64,000 bases of DNA from Chryseobacterium sp. 3008163 (GTDB lineage: Bacteria > Bacteroidota > Bacteroidia > Flavobacteriales > Weeksellaceae), in the NCBI RefSeq assembly GCF_003669035.1, contig NZ_CP033070.1, positions 806,001 through 870,000 on the forward strand, given 5' to 3'. Both the position numbers and the translations under genes were made by a program. Positions 38,894-47,296 of this stretch are shown piece after piece. The stretch's first letter is position 1, and every line of letters starts with the position of its first letter. The notes beneath the pieces are model-generated. The model had not been told where the DNA came from. It worked only from the letters and a program-made list of their open reading frames with translations, and did no database searches.

Positions 38894-39969
38894 TCATTAA
38901 CAAACTCACCCTTTACAATTTTAAAAACCATTCTGAAAAAAAGTTTGAGTTTTCGCCGCAAATCAACTGTTTTGTGGGAAATAACGGTGCCGGAAAAACC
39001 AATATCCTTGATGCTTTGCACTATCTTTCTGTAGGAAAAAGCTTCTTGGGGAATACCGATACCAACAATATCAAAAATGGCGAAGATTTCTTTACTATCG
39101 ATGCTGAAATTCAAAATGATGGCAGCGAAGATATCATTAAAATCTCTCAGCCTAAAGAAGCGAAAAAAGTCATTAAAAAAAATGACAAAAGCTACGATCG
39201 AATGGCAGATCACATTGGTTATTTACCTAGTGTCATGATTTCTCCCTACGATTCAAATCTGATTTCAGATTCCGGGGAAAGTCGCAGGAAGTTTCTGGAT
39301 TCTATGATTTCTCAGACCGATTCGGGATATCTTTTTGATTTAATTCAGTATCAGAAAACAATTCAACAGAGAAATGCTTTGTTGAAATATTTTGCAAAAA
39401 ACAGAACTTGGGATAAAGATTCATTAGAAATTTATGACGAACCCATCACAAAATCAGGAACAAAAATTTTTGAAAAAAGAAGAGAATTTGTAGCCAAACT
39501 AAATCCTATCGTTCAGAATTTTTATCAGATCATTTCCGGTGGAAAAGAAACTGTTTCTGTAATTTATGAATCTCATTTATTGGAGGAATCATTTGAAAAT
39601 TTATTAAAAGGTAGTTTGGAACGCGACAGAATGCTTACCTACACTTCAAAAGGAATCCACAAAGATGATTTACTTTTTGAAATGGATGGTGTTCTCATTA
39701 AAAAAATTGGATCACAAGGACAGCAAAAATCGTTTTTAATTTCATTAAAATTAGCTCAAATGAGTTTAATAAAAGAACTCACCGGAAAAACTCCGATTCT
39801 TTTATTGGATGATATTTTTGATAAATTAGATGACACTCGTGTTGCTCAGTTGATAAAATTGGTCAATCAGGAGAATTTCGGGCAGATTTTTATTACAGAT
39901 ACGCATAGAGACCGTACAGAAAGTGTAGTGAAAAAGATCAATGAGGAAAGTATAATATTTGAGATTTGA
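38890..39969 (+). CDS. recF: DNA replication and repair protein RecF
   Basis: A 359-residue SMC-like ATPase. The Walker A motif GNNGAGKT is at residues 30-37, with LYNFKNHSEKKFEF before it. SGESRRKFLDSMISQTD lies near residue 130, and the ABC signature GSQGQQKSFLISLKLAQ and Walker B PILLLDDIFDKLDDTR near residue 300. It acts at stalled forks and gaps, loading RecA with RecO and RecR. Start at 38890 overlaps the toxin stop by 4 bases. The dciA-like gene follows, as in many Bacteroidetes. Confidence 0.95.
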   Translation: MIINKLTLYNFKNHSEKKFEFSPQINCFVGNNGAGKTNILDALHYLSVGKSFLGNTDTNNIKNGEDFFTIDAEIQNDGSEDIIKISQPKEAKKVIKKNDKSYDRMADHIGYLPSVMISPYDSNLISDSGESRRKFLDSMISQTDSGYLFDLIQYQKTIQQRNALLKYFAKNRTWDKDSLEIYDEPITKSGTKIFEKRREFVAKLNPIVQNFYQIISGGKETVSVIYESHLLEESFENLLKGSLERDRMLTYTSKGIHKDDLLFEMDGVLIKKIGSQGQQKSFLISLKLAQMSLIKELTGKTPILLLDDIFDKLDDTRVAQLIKLVNQENFGQIFITDTHRDRTESVVKKINEESIIFEI

Positions 39970-39973
39970 GGTA

Positions 39974-40270
39974 ATGAAGAGAAATAAAAAACGTGAGTTC
40001 CAATCTTCAGAACTGGTAAAATCTTTTGCAAGAATTTATGGTTTTGAAGATAAATTAGTGGCTTTTGAAATCAAAGATTTTCTTGAAGAATATCTGGATG
40101 AAAGTTTATTTAATGAAATTGAAAGCGTAAATATTGAAGATAAAATAATCATGATTAAAATTGATTCTCCACTATTGAAAAATGATTTTAAAATGAGAAA
40201 AAGCTTTTATCTAAAAAAGTTTCAGGATAAATTTGGGGAAGAAAAATTTACTGATCTTCAGATTTTGTAG
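39974..40270 (+). CDS. DUF721/DciA-like protein
   Basis: A 98-residue protein starting at ATG 39974 (MKRNKKREFQSSELVKSFA); an upstream in-frame ATG at 39959 lies inside recF and is less likely. The family carries DciA, the helicase loader of many bacteria without DnaC. Position directly after recF supports a role in replication. Its 3' end overlaps the convergent Gcr-type gene by 23 bases. Confidence 0.8.
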   Translation: MKRNKKREFQSSELVKSFARIYGFEDKLVAFEIKDFLEEYLDESLFNEIESVNIEDKIIMIKIDSPLLKNDFKMRKSFYLKKFQDKFGEEKFTDLQIL

Positions 40271-42281
40271 GAATTGTATTTTGCATCATATTAGACGTTT
40301 TATGATCAAAAGTAGAACGCAACGGTATGAAAAACTTCAATGGGTTTTTCAAGAAATATTTAAAAATCTCTCTATAAATCTCACTAACCTCACCAAAATT
40401 CAACTTTCGTGATCTAAACGCCAAAAACATAGACAAACTGAAACTCACCAAAAAGTTGAAGAATCCAATAATGAAAACCGTAAGCAGCGCCAACCAAAAC
40501 GTGTAAGAATCTACACTGAAATCTTTCCCATACAAACCTAATGCAAAATTTCCTGCAGCAAACGTGATGTGACGGATATCGAGATCTAATCCGAAGAACA
40601 AACCAATAGGCGCCGTAGCTCCAAGAAATACACCGAACCAGAAATTAGAAACAATTCCCGCCCAGTTTTTTGCATAATATTTTGAAAGGCTTTTGGCAAA
40701 TTTTGCCCCAAAAACTCTTTTGATCGACTGGTTTTTTGCAATTCTATCCGGAATCTGAAAGAAAATAGAGTTATTTCCAATGTTCCCGGAAATAATCCCA
40801 GAAATGAAAAGATAAAAACCTGCAATACTTGCATGAAGAATTGCTTTAGAATTAAATGGATCTAAATCTCTCAATAATTTTTCAGATTTTTCAACCGCCA
40901 GATTTTGTGAGAAAAACACATCTAATCCATAAATAATTGCCATCGCAACCGGAAAAGCCAATAAAACATTCCCGACAAAAGCAATAAATTGGCTTCTGAA
41001 TAATTTGGAAACCAAATCAGCAAATTCGGTATTATTTCTTTTCGAATTTCCCTGTTCAGAAAGAACTTTAGTCATCGTTGCAGCGGTCATTGCGGGTTGT
41101 TTTGTTGCTAATGTAAAACCCATCAGATAAATCATCACAAATCCCATTGCGTAATTTAATGAATATAAAAACGCATGGAAAAAGTCGCTTCCCGGCATAA
41201 AACCGTACAACATTTTTAAGACACACAAAGCTCCTACGATAATTCCACCGCCACTCGCTTTGTAGAACATTTTCATGTACTGCTTGCGGTTGGAAGTGAT
41301 GTAGTGACTTCCCGTTTCGGCAGTATGATTCGTAATGAGATGAGAAATCATTCTCGTGCTGTCGTTGAAAAGTTCAGAGATGTTATTCTTATGAGATTTA
41401 TAACTCAAAATATTAAACATCAATTGTTTAGATCTAATAATAACATCTGCGTCATTATCAATCACCAACAATTGTACAATCTCATAAATTCTTTGAGTCT
41501 GCTGACGAATTTTTAAAAGTGCCTGATTAATTTTCCCTGATATCCCGTACTTCGATGAATTTTTAAATGCGATATTGACAAAATCAAGGCATTGTTCCGT
41601 GTAAATTTTGATCTGTTTGTATCTGCTGTCTTTAGAAGTTAGTTGGATGTCAGGATTGATTTTAAACTCTTCAGCCAACGTTTCAAGTTCTTTTTGTAAT
41701 GCTAAAAAAGGGTTGTCAAAATTTCTGTATTCGGGAGCCATTCTTACAACCTCAACATCCAATGCCATCCCCGTAACACGCCATGAGAGAATATTCATCG
41801 AGAAAATAAGTTCTCTTTTGACTTTGGGTTTTTGAATAAAATCTGAAATTCCTAAAATCTCTAAAAACTCATCCATCTCATTTTCCGGAAGATTATGGAG
41901 GTATTCGAGATCTTTTTTGGGTCTGAAACTGATATTGTCGACCATGTACCAAACCGTTTTTTCATTCTCTACGGGAGGCAAAACTTTATTAAGAATTCGT
42001 TTTTTTAATTCAGGAAAAAAAGCATTTTCAGATAATATATTAGCCTCAGTTAATGATAAATTGAAAGGTCTGCCTTCAAAAATATTGCTTATATAGTATT
42101 TGAAATGATGAGTTATAGTAGGATTTGCCTTAAAATAATTGAGAACGTCGGTAAAATCGGCTTTCTTTATACTTTCCAAAAACTCTGCAAAAGGCTCCAG
42201 AGAAAGGGTTTCATTCTTAAAAGAAAAATATTTTTTAAGAACAGATTCAAAATTTTTTGTACTTGAACTGAGAAATTTCAT
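40248..42281 (-). CDS. Gcr-type membrane protein (COG4389, mislabelled site-specific recombinase)
   Basis: A 677-residue protein. The N-terminal half is soluble and helical (NPTITHHFKYYISNIFEGR; LIVDNDADVIIRSKQLMFNIL). The C-terminal half holds several membrane helices, for example GGGIIVGALCVLKMLYGFM, FIAFVGNVLLAFPVAMAIIYGL and LLTVFIIGFFNFLVSFSLSM. The family is annotated as site-specific recombinase in databases, but nothing here resembles a tyrosine or serine recombinase active site and the membrane helices speak against it. Function unknown. Confidence 0.82.
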   Translation of the reverse strand: MKFLSSSTKNFESVLKKYFSFKNETLSLEPFAEFLESIKKADFTDVLNYFKANPTITHHFKYYISNIFEGRPFNLSLTEANILSENAFFPELKKRILNKVLPPVENEKTVWYMVDNISFRPKKDLEYLHNLPENEMDEFLEILGISDFIQKPKVKRELIFSMNILSWRVTGMALDVEVVRMAPEYRNFDNPFLALQKELETLAEEFKINPDIQLTSKDSRYKQIKIYTEQCLDFVNIAFKNSSKYGISGKINQALLKIRQQTQRIYEIVQLLVIDNDADVIIRSKQLMFNILSYKSHKNNISELFNDSTRMISHLITNHTAETGSHYITSNRKQYMKMFYKASGGGIIVGALCVLKMLYGFMPGSDFFHAFLYSLNYAMGFVMIYLMGFTLATKQPAMTAATMTKVLSEQGNSKRNNTEFADLVSKLFRSQFIAFVGNVLLAFPVAMAIIYGLDVFFSQNLAVEKSEKLLRDLDPFNSKAILHASIAGFYLFISGIISGNIGNNSIFFQIPDRIAKNQSIKRVFGAKFAKSLSKYYAKNWAGIVSNFWFGVFLGATAPIGLFFGLDLDIRHITFAAGNFALGLYGKDFSVDSYTFWLALLTVFIIGFFNFLVSFSLSMFLAFRSRKLNFGEVSEIYREIFKYFLKNPLKFFIPLRSTFDHKTSNMMQNTIPTKSEDQ

Positions 42282-42294
42282 TAGTACAAAGATA

Positions 42295-42939
42295 CTATTT
42301 CAAACTTACATTTCTCATTTGTCTCAAGATCCAGTTATGTTTCTTTCTCAAATAGGCTGAAGGATTTTTCGGATCATATTTTTTAGGGTTTGGCAAAACT
42401 GCTGCAATCCAAGCTGCATCTGAAGCGGAAAGATCCTTTGAAGATTTTCCGAAATAGTATTGTGAAGCTGCTTCAACCCCGAAAACACCCTGCCCCATTT
42501 CGATAGAATTCAGATATCTTTCCAGGATAATATCTTTTGACCAAACTTTTTCGATGATGAAAGTGTACATTGCTTCCAGCCCTTTCCTGATCCAGCTTCT
42601 GCCCTGCCAAAGAAAAACATTTTTTGCTGTTTGCTGGGAAATGGTGCTTCCACCACGAATTTTTTTGCCTTTTTCGTTGTTTTTCATCGCCTTTTCAATC
42701 GCTGTATAATCGAAACCATTATGGTTAAAAAACTTCTGATCTTCTGATGCAATCACGGCTTTTTTCACATTACTTCCCATTTCGTCGTAAGAAATGTAAT
42801 CACGATTAAGCCTTCCGTACTCGAAAAGTCCACCAATTTGTGTAATAGTGATGGGCGGATTAAAAAACCTCCCCCAGATGATAAATACTACGTTCAGAAT
42901 AAGAACGATGAAAATGAATTGTTTTATTTTCTTCCACAT
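42295..42939 (-). CDS. mtgA: Monofunctional peptidoglycan glycosyltransferase (GT51)
   Basis: A 214-residue enzyme with one N-terminal membrane helix (FIFIVLILNVVFIIWGRFF) and the GT51 motifs in order: ASEDQKFFNHNGFD (catalytic Glu), GGSTISQQTAKNVFLWQGRSWIRKG, ERYLNSIEMGQGVFGVEAASQYYFGKS and AAVLPNPKKYDP. It polymerises lipid II into glycan strands in the periplasm, without a transpeptidase domain. It lies 13 bases downstream of the Gcr-type gene's start, same strand, and 40 bases behind the binding-protein gene. Confidence 0.95.
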   Translation of the reverse strand: MWKKIKQFIFIVLILNVVFIIWGRFFNPPITITQIGGLFEYGRLNRDYISYDEMGSNVKKAVIASEDQKFFNHNGFDYTAIEKAMKNNEKGKKIRGGSTISQQTAKNVFLWQGRSWIRKGLEAMYTFIIEKVWSKDIILERYLNSIEMGQGVFGVEAASQYYFGKSSKDLSASDAAWIAAVLPNPKKYDPKNPSAYLRKKHNWILRQMRNVSLK

Positions 42940-42979
42940 AAGCTAAAAAACTACTGCAAAAATATAAAATTCCTGAGAC

Positions 42980-44026
42980 CTATTGTAATTCTTTCATGTA
43001 AGTCAGCTGATAATCGGGCAAAAGCTCTGGGTGCAAGATCTTTATATAATCTTTCAGAATAAGATCAGAGCGCACTACTCCGGTTTCAAAAAAATCATTG
43101 GCTTTTTGCTTTTCTTTTGCATTCACGCCATATATTTTACCTTTATTGAAAACTTCAAGCTTACCGTAAAATGGATTGATATTTAATAACTCTTGTTTTG
43201 AAAGATGATTGCCTACATTTACCCAATATTGAGTTTGTTTTGATTTTGCATAGACTTCTTCAAAGCTCATAGTTACTGCTTTTTCTTCAGTATTTCCTTT
43301 AAGAATGTAATCAGCATTAGCATCAGCAATATAATTTGCGGTAAAAGTTTTTCCGCCCGGCAAATACCAAATATCGCCATACATTTCGTTTGCTAGAACC
43401 TTCGGTTGTGATTTTGATGTTAAAGCTAATTTTTTTAATTCGTTATAATTTTTCTCAATCTCTGAATATTTTTTTTCTGCTAATTCTTCTTTTCCGAAAA
43501 GTTTTCCGAAAAGTTTAAGATAAGCAGTTTTCTCCAATGGTTTCTGTTCCATATATTCATCTAAGAATATAACCTGAATTCCGTTGTTTTTCAGGAGTTG
43601 ATAGGTATTATCGAAACTTGCAATATAGTTGGTGAAAATTGCATCGGGTTTTAGAGAAATGATTTTTTCAACATCATACTTTTGTTCGTTTCCGACGTTT
43701 TGAATTTTCCCTTGAGTAACTAAATCATTAATTTTTGAAGAATAAATATACTCAGGACTGGAGACTCCAATCACCGTGTTTTCCGCTCCAATCTCAGAAA
43801 TAAAACCGAGCAAACTTGAATTTAGCAGAATCACTTTTTTAAAAGGAAGCTGATTATTTTTAAAATTATATTTAAATTTTCCTGATTCTAAGTGCAGATT
43901 GCCCTTATCTTCTCTAAAATTCAGTTTTGAAGACAAGGAAACAACATCAGATGATGATATTTTTGTCTCTTGTTTACAGGAGATTACCGATAAAAATGCA
44001 ATAATGAATAAAAATTTCAGTTTCAT
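42980..44026 (-). CDS. Periplasmic binding protein for Fe-siderophore or cobalamin (BtuF/FhuD-like)
   Basis: A 348-residue lipoprotein (lipobox LSVISC, Cys17) of the Peripla_BP_2 family. The N-lobe has KKVILLNSSLLGFISEIGAENTVIGVSSPEYIYS and the typical GNEQKYDVEKIISLKPDAIFTN. The C-lobe has PKVLANEMYGDIWYLPGGKTFTANYIADANADY. It would deliver a metal chelate to an inner membrane ABC transporter, but no permease or ATPase gene is adjacent. It faces away from the tRNA-Arg gene. Confidence 0.85.
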   Translation of the reverse strand: MKLKFLFIIAFLSVISCKQETKISSSDVVSLSSKLNFREDKGNLHLESGKFKYNFKNNQLPFKKVILLNSSLLGFISEIGAENTVIGVSSPEYIYSSKINDLVTQGKIQNVGNEQKYDVEKIISLKPDAIFTNYIASFDNTYQLLKNNGIQVIFLDEYMEQKPLEKTAYLKLFGKLFGKEELAEKKYSEIEKNYNELKKLALTSKSQPKVLANEMYGDIWYLPGGKTFTANYIADANADYILKGNTEEKAVTMSFEEVYAKSKQTQYWVNVGNHLSKQELLNINPFYGKLEVFNKGKIYGVNAKEKQKANDFFETGVVRSDLILKDYIKILHPELLPDYQLTYMKELQ

Positions 44027-44050
44027 CTTTCAAAGAAACTAAAAAAGTCT

Positions 44051-44058
44051 TATATTTG
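44051..44058 (+). promoter_or_regulatory. -7 box for tRNA-Arg
   Basis: TATATTTG, a perfect TAnnTTTG box, 15 bases before the tRNA. A TTTC in the -33 position (44028-44031) matches three of four consensus bases. Confidence 0.6.
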
Positions 44059-44073
44059 CAAACCTTTAAACAA

Positions 44074-44147
44074 GGCCTCGTGGCGCAACTGAATAGCGCA
44101 TCTGATTACGGCTCAGAAGGTTACAGGTTTGAATCCTGTCGAGGTCA
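44074..44147 (+). tRNA. tRNA-Arg, anticodon ACG
   Basis: A 74-base cloverleaf. The acceptor GGCCTCG pairs with CGAGGTC (one G-U). The D-arm is GCGC...GCGC and the anticodon stem TCTGA/TCAGA surrounds the loop TTACGGC, giving anticodon ACG. The T-arm ACAGG/CCTGT surrounds TTTGAAT. Discriminator is A; the CCA end is not encoded. It is transcribed from its own promoter and followed by a terminator. Its 3' end is repeated at 52.2 and 63.87 kb. Confidence 0.96.
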
Positions 44148-44200
44148 CAAACGTCCAAATGGCTCCAATTTATTTCAAATTGAGCCATTTTTTTTGCTTT
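44135..44200 (+). repeat. Direct repeat R1: 3' end of tRNA-Arg plus terminator
   Basis: These 66 bases reappear at 52199-52264 with three differences and the 30-base core (44138-44167) reappears at 63870-63899 with six. Integrating elements that use a tRNA 3' end as attachment site leave exactly such copies. This copy contains the functional tRNA end. Confidence 0.85.
44157..44197 (+). terminator. Terminator of tRNA-Arg
   Basis: AATGGCTC (44158-44165) pairs with GAGCCATT (44182-44189), extended by AATTT/AAATT, followed by T8. Confidence 0.85.
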
Positions 44201-44304
44201 TTGATTCCAGAATAATCCAGATCAGGATTTTTATTGTTTTAGCAAATCTATTTTAAGGAAATAAGAAATGGCAATAATATATTTGGATGTATAAAAAAAA
44301 TAGG

Positions 44305-44327
44305 AACTATACACTTAAATGTATCAA
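44305..44327. repeat. 23-base direct repeat, copy 1 (inner left end of block 1)
   Basis: AACTATACACTTAAATGTAT plus CAA; 20 of 23 positions are identical to 52004-52026, and all three differences are C/T. The two copies flank the photolyase block just inside the tRNA-end repeats. About 310 bases around this site (44148-44459) contain no gene besides the tRNA terminator. Confidence 0.65.
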
Positions 44328-44459
44328 ATAGATTATATTTTTAAAGGCCTCTTTCTAATTAGGGATGATTATTATTTACCTTCAATAACACTATCATAAA
44401 GGGTTTTGCTGAAATCTACGTTTCCTGTGTTCAAAAGGTTTTTTATGAATTAAACTCAT

Positions 44460-45893
44460 TTAATGGTCCGCAGCCAATTTTCTCAACATTCCTTTAAAAA
44501 TTAATCCGTGAAAAGGCAATACAGAAAACCAATACAATCTTCCCCACAATCCTTTTGGTCGAAAAACTGCCTTCTGCCAGAGTTTGCCCTTATATAACTT
44601 GAACATCAGCCAAGCTTCTCCAGGTAGTTTCATTTCAGCAATAAGAATCAATTTACCTTCTTCCCTGCTGGCATAAAGCACACGCCAAAAATCCAAAGCA
44701 TCACCTTCGTGAAGTTGCGTTGGATGCGTTCTTCCTCTTCTCAAACCTGGACCACCAACCAAAACATCCAAAAACCCTCTGACTTTCCAAAGGCTTTGTC
44801 CGTACCAACCGTTTTTTCCTCCAAGACCAAACACACGATTCAGACATTTTTCCCGATCATCGTATTTTTCACTCCTAACGTCTTTGAAACAGCCAAAATG
44901 CGGCACTTCTATAAATTCTTTGAGTGAAGAATCATTTCTACTACTGACAAAACTGTCCTTCCAGCTCGAACGTATTTCGTTGGCCTGAATCTTTGCTAAT
45001 GTCCTTTGCAATGCCATTTCGTAAGATAATGGCTTTACTCCAGTAATCTTTTTTATCTCTGCTAAACTTTCTTTGTCGCAAATCACCTCAATTTTCATAC
45101 TTCCAACAAGCGAACTTGCCAAACTGTAAGTGGTTGAAGTAATGAAATATAGCCAGTACGACGACAATTTTGGTGTCATTACCGGCAACGTAACAATTGT
45201 TCTTTTTAAACCTCGGATTTTCGCAAAACCGAGCAATATTTCTTTGTAAGTCAAGACATCATCACAACCAATATCAAAACTTTTACCGTAAGTTTCTTTT
45301 TTGAAAAGAGTAAAAATTAGAAAATCCAAAACATTGGCAATACCAATAGGTTGGCATTTGGTAGTGAGCCATTTAGGCGTAATCATTATCGGCAATTTCT
45401 CAACCAAATCTCTGATGATTTCAAAAGATGCACTTCCGGAACCGATGATAATCCCAGCTCGTAAAACTGTTGTTGGAATTTTAGATTCAATTAAAATCTT
45501 CTCTACATTAAATCTGGAGTTCAAATGCTTTGATAATTCTTTTTGATTGACCAATCCAGACAAATAGATAATATGTTCGCACTCAGTTTTCTCAATGGCT
45601 GAAACAAAATTTTGCGCACAAATTTTCTCTGATTCTTCATAATTATCACTCGTGCTCATTGAATGCATCAGATAATATGCGCCCGAAATATCAGCCGGAA
45701 TATTCTTTAAAGTCTCCTCTTTCAAGAAATCAACTTCGATAACTTCAATTAAATTATCATCAATGCCTGCAGGTTTAGAAAATCTGCTGACATCACGGCT
45801 ACAGCAAACCACTTTGTAGCCTTGCTCGGTAATCACGCTAATCATCCTTTTACCGATGTAACCTGTTGCTCCTGTTAATAGAATCTTTTTCAT
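44460..45893 (-). CDS. NAD(P)-binding epimerase-like protein with C-terminal DUF2867
   Basis: A 477-residue protein. Residues 1-290 form an extended SDR/NmrA-type Rossmann domain with TGATGYIG (7-14), YLMHSMS, YLSGLV and RFNVEKILIESKIPTTVLRAG. Residues about 310-477 form a DUF2867 domain (GWYGQSLWKVRGFLDVLVGG, GDALDFWRVLYAS, LYWFSVLPFHGLIFKGML). The fusion is common in Bacteroidetes, often near photolyase genes; the substrate is unknown, a quinone or lipid being possible. It lies 54 bases behind ribA, same strand, probably one operon. Confidence 0.85.
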   Translation of the reverse strand: MKKILLTGATGYIGKRMISVITEQGYKVVCCSRDVSRFSKPAGIDDNLIEVIEVDFLKEETLKNIPADISGAYYLMHSMSTSDNYEESEKICAQNFVSAIEKTECEHIIYLSGLVNQKELSKHLNSRFNVEKILIESKIPTTVLRAGIIIGSGSASFEIIRDLVEKLPIMITPKWLTTKCQPIGIANVLDFLIFTLFKKETYGKSFDIGCDDVLTYKEILLGFAKIRGLKRTIVTLPVMTPKLSSYWLYFITSTTYSLASSLVGSMKIEVICDKESLAEIKKITGVKPLSYEMALQRTLAKIQANEIRSSWKDSFVSSRNDSSLKEFIEVPHFGCFKDVRSEKYDDREKCLNRVFGLGGKNGWYGQSLWKVRGFLDVLVGGPGLRRGRTHPTQLHEGDALDFWRVLYASREEGKLILIAEMKLPGEAWLMFKLYKGKLWQKAVFRPKGLWGRLYWFSVLPFHGLIFKGMLRKLAADH

Positions 45894-45947
45894 ACAAGAT
45901 TAATTTTGAATCAGTTAAAGAAATTTTTAATGATTTTACACTTTAAT

Positions 45948-46538
45948 TTAAAGCTTTTCCAAAAGATGTCCGAAATAATCTTTCTTTGTCGTAAGATAAG
46001 ACGCATTGGTAGGATTTGATTCAATTTCCAAAGGAATTCTTTTATTGAGCAAAATCCCGCTGTTGTTGAAAGCTTTCAGTTTTTCAGGATTATTGGTTAG
46101 TAAATTTACTTTTGAGACTTCAAGAATTTTCAGCATTTCTATTGCCACATCAAAATTTCTCCCGTCTGCTGGCAAACCCAATCTCAAATTAGCTTCTACC
46201 GTGTCAAGACCTTGTTCCTGAAGGGCATAAGCTTTTAATTTATTGATGATTCCGATATTTCTACCTTCCTGTCTGAGGTAAATAATTATTCCTCCGTTTT
46301 CCGACATAAATTTCATTGCGGCATCCAGTTGTTGACCGCATTCACATTTTCTGGAATGAAAAACTTCTCCCGTAATGCATTCCGAATGGAAACGTACATT
46401 AATAATATCATTAAAATCTGTTTTTTCAGCAACCCAGACCAAATGTGGACTCCAGTCATTTTCATTTTCTGAGAATGCATAGACGGTAAACATTCCAAAA
46501 TCGGTTGGTATATTAGATTGAGCCTGTATTTTCAACAT
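45948..46538 (-). CDS. ribA: GTP cyclohydrolase II
   Basis: A 196-residue stand-alone GTP cyclohydrolase II. The zinc cysteines are Cys54, Cys65 and Cys67 (HSECITGEVFHSRKCECGQQ), spaced as in E. coli RibA. The catalytic region IIYLRQEGRNIGIINKLKAY and the C-terminal TNNPEKLKAF are intact. It opens GTP for riboflavin, and hence lumazine, FMN and FAD. No other riboflavin genes are present here. It sits divergent to the TetR-photolyase operon, which encodes a flavoprotein likely to need the product. Confidence 0.95.
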   Translation of the reverse strand: MLKIQAQSNIPTDFGMFTVYAFSENENDWSPHLVWVAEKTDFNDIINVRFHSECITGEVFHSRKCECGQQLDAAMKFMSENGGIIIYLRQEGRNIGIINKLKAYALQEQGLDTVEANLRLGLPADGRNFDVAIEMLKILEVSKVNLLTNNPEKLKAFNNSGILLNKRIPLEIESNPTNASYLTTKKDYFGHLLEKL

Positions 46539-46567
46539 TAGTTATAGATTGAATTATTGATATAGTA

Positions 46568-46616
46568 CAAATTTATACTTTATTTATTTAATTAGTAAAA
46601 TTAATTACTAAATTTG
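46568..46616. promoter_or_regulatory. Divergent promoters around a palindromic operator (ribA / tetR-photolyase)
   Basis: Two -7 boxes TAAATTTG face outward: plus strand at 46609-46616, 19 bases before the TetR gene start, and minus strand at 46568-46575, 29 bases before the ribA start. Between them, TTAGTAA-N6-TTACTAA (46592-46611) is a perfect 7-base inverted repeat that overlaps the plus-strand box. A repressor such as the adjacent TetR or the MarR at the end of the operon could control both directions from this site. Confidence 0.65.
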
Positions 46617-46635
46617 TTGATAAATAAAATCAATA

Positions 46636-47295
46636 ATGGAACAAAAAAATATAATTACAGAATATAAAATATTTGAATTGTACGGCGATTACATTTTGAA
46701 TCACGGAGAGAGACCAAAAAATATTTACCGTTTCGCAAAAGACAATGAGTTCGAGGAAAAAGACTTTTACGATTACTTTTCAAGCTTTGAACAGATTGAA
46801 AAATCAATGTTGGTCAATCTTTTCAATAAGTCTGTAGAACTGGCTTCGGAAGTTAACAGTTCTGATGAAATCACTTCGAAAGAAAAACTTCTGAACGTCT
46901 ATTTCATCTTTTTTGAAAATATGACAATGAACCGTTCTTTGGTTTTGATGATTTTGGGAAAAGACAAATTACATTCAGCAAAAATCTTGAATCAGCTAAA
47001 GGAAACGCATCGACATTTTATCAAAACTTTTGATTTCAACGATTGGGAAATGATTCAAAAAGCGAAAGATGATGTGAAAAATTTCCACGAAAAAGCTCGT
47101 GAAGAAGCATTGTGGATTCATTTGGTTTCCGCCATCGAGTTTTGGAAAAAAGACACTTCGCCATCATTTGAAAAAACTGATATTTTCATCGAAAAAACGA
47201 TTGATACAGGATTCGAATTGATGGATAATGAACCTTTGCGAAAAGTTGTAGATCTAGGAAAATTTTTATTTAAAGAAAAATTCAGAAAAAGTTAA
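46636..47295 (+). CDS. TetR-family-like transcriptional regulator, first gene of photolyase operon
   Basis: A 219-residue protein with a weak TetR-type helix-turn-helix N-terminus (KIFELYGDYILNHGERPKNIYRFAKDNEFEEKDFYDYFSS), followed by an all-helical ligand domain (ENMTMNRSLVLMILGKDKL; HEKAREEALWIHLVSAIEFW). The usual Gly and Tyr positions of the recognition helix are only partly kept, so its ligand and site are uncertain. The AarF/ABC1 gene starts 1 base after its stop. It may regulate the palindrome at 46592-46611. Confidence 0.75.
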   Translation: MEQKNIITEYKIFELYGDYILNHGERPKNIYRFAKDNEFEEKDFYDYFSSFEQIEKSMLVNLFNKSVELASEVNSSDEITSKEKLLNVYFIFFENMTMNRSLVLMILGKDKLHSAKILNQLKETHRHFIKTFDFNDWEMIQKAKDDVKNFHEKAREEALWIHLVSAIEFWKKDTSPSFEKTDIFIEKTIDTGFELMDNEPLRKVVDLGKFLFKEKFRKS

Positions 47296-47296
47296 A

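Noticed and set aside
40248..42281. Label site-specific recombinase for the Gcr-type protein, which could have explained the tRNA-end repeats
   Set aside because: The protein has several membrane helices and no tyrosine or serine recombinase motif. It lies outside the repeats and is a widespread family.
45948..46538. FMN riboswitch in front of ribA
   Set aside because: Only 97 bases separate ribA from the TetR gene, and they hold promoters and a palindrome; there is no room for the conserved multi-helix RFN element and none of its sequence is visible.
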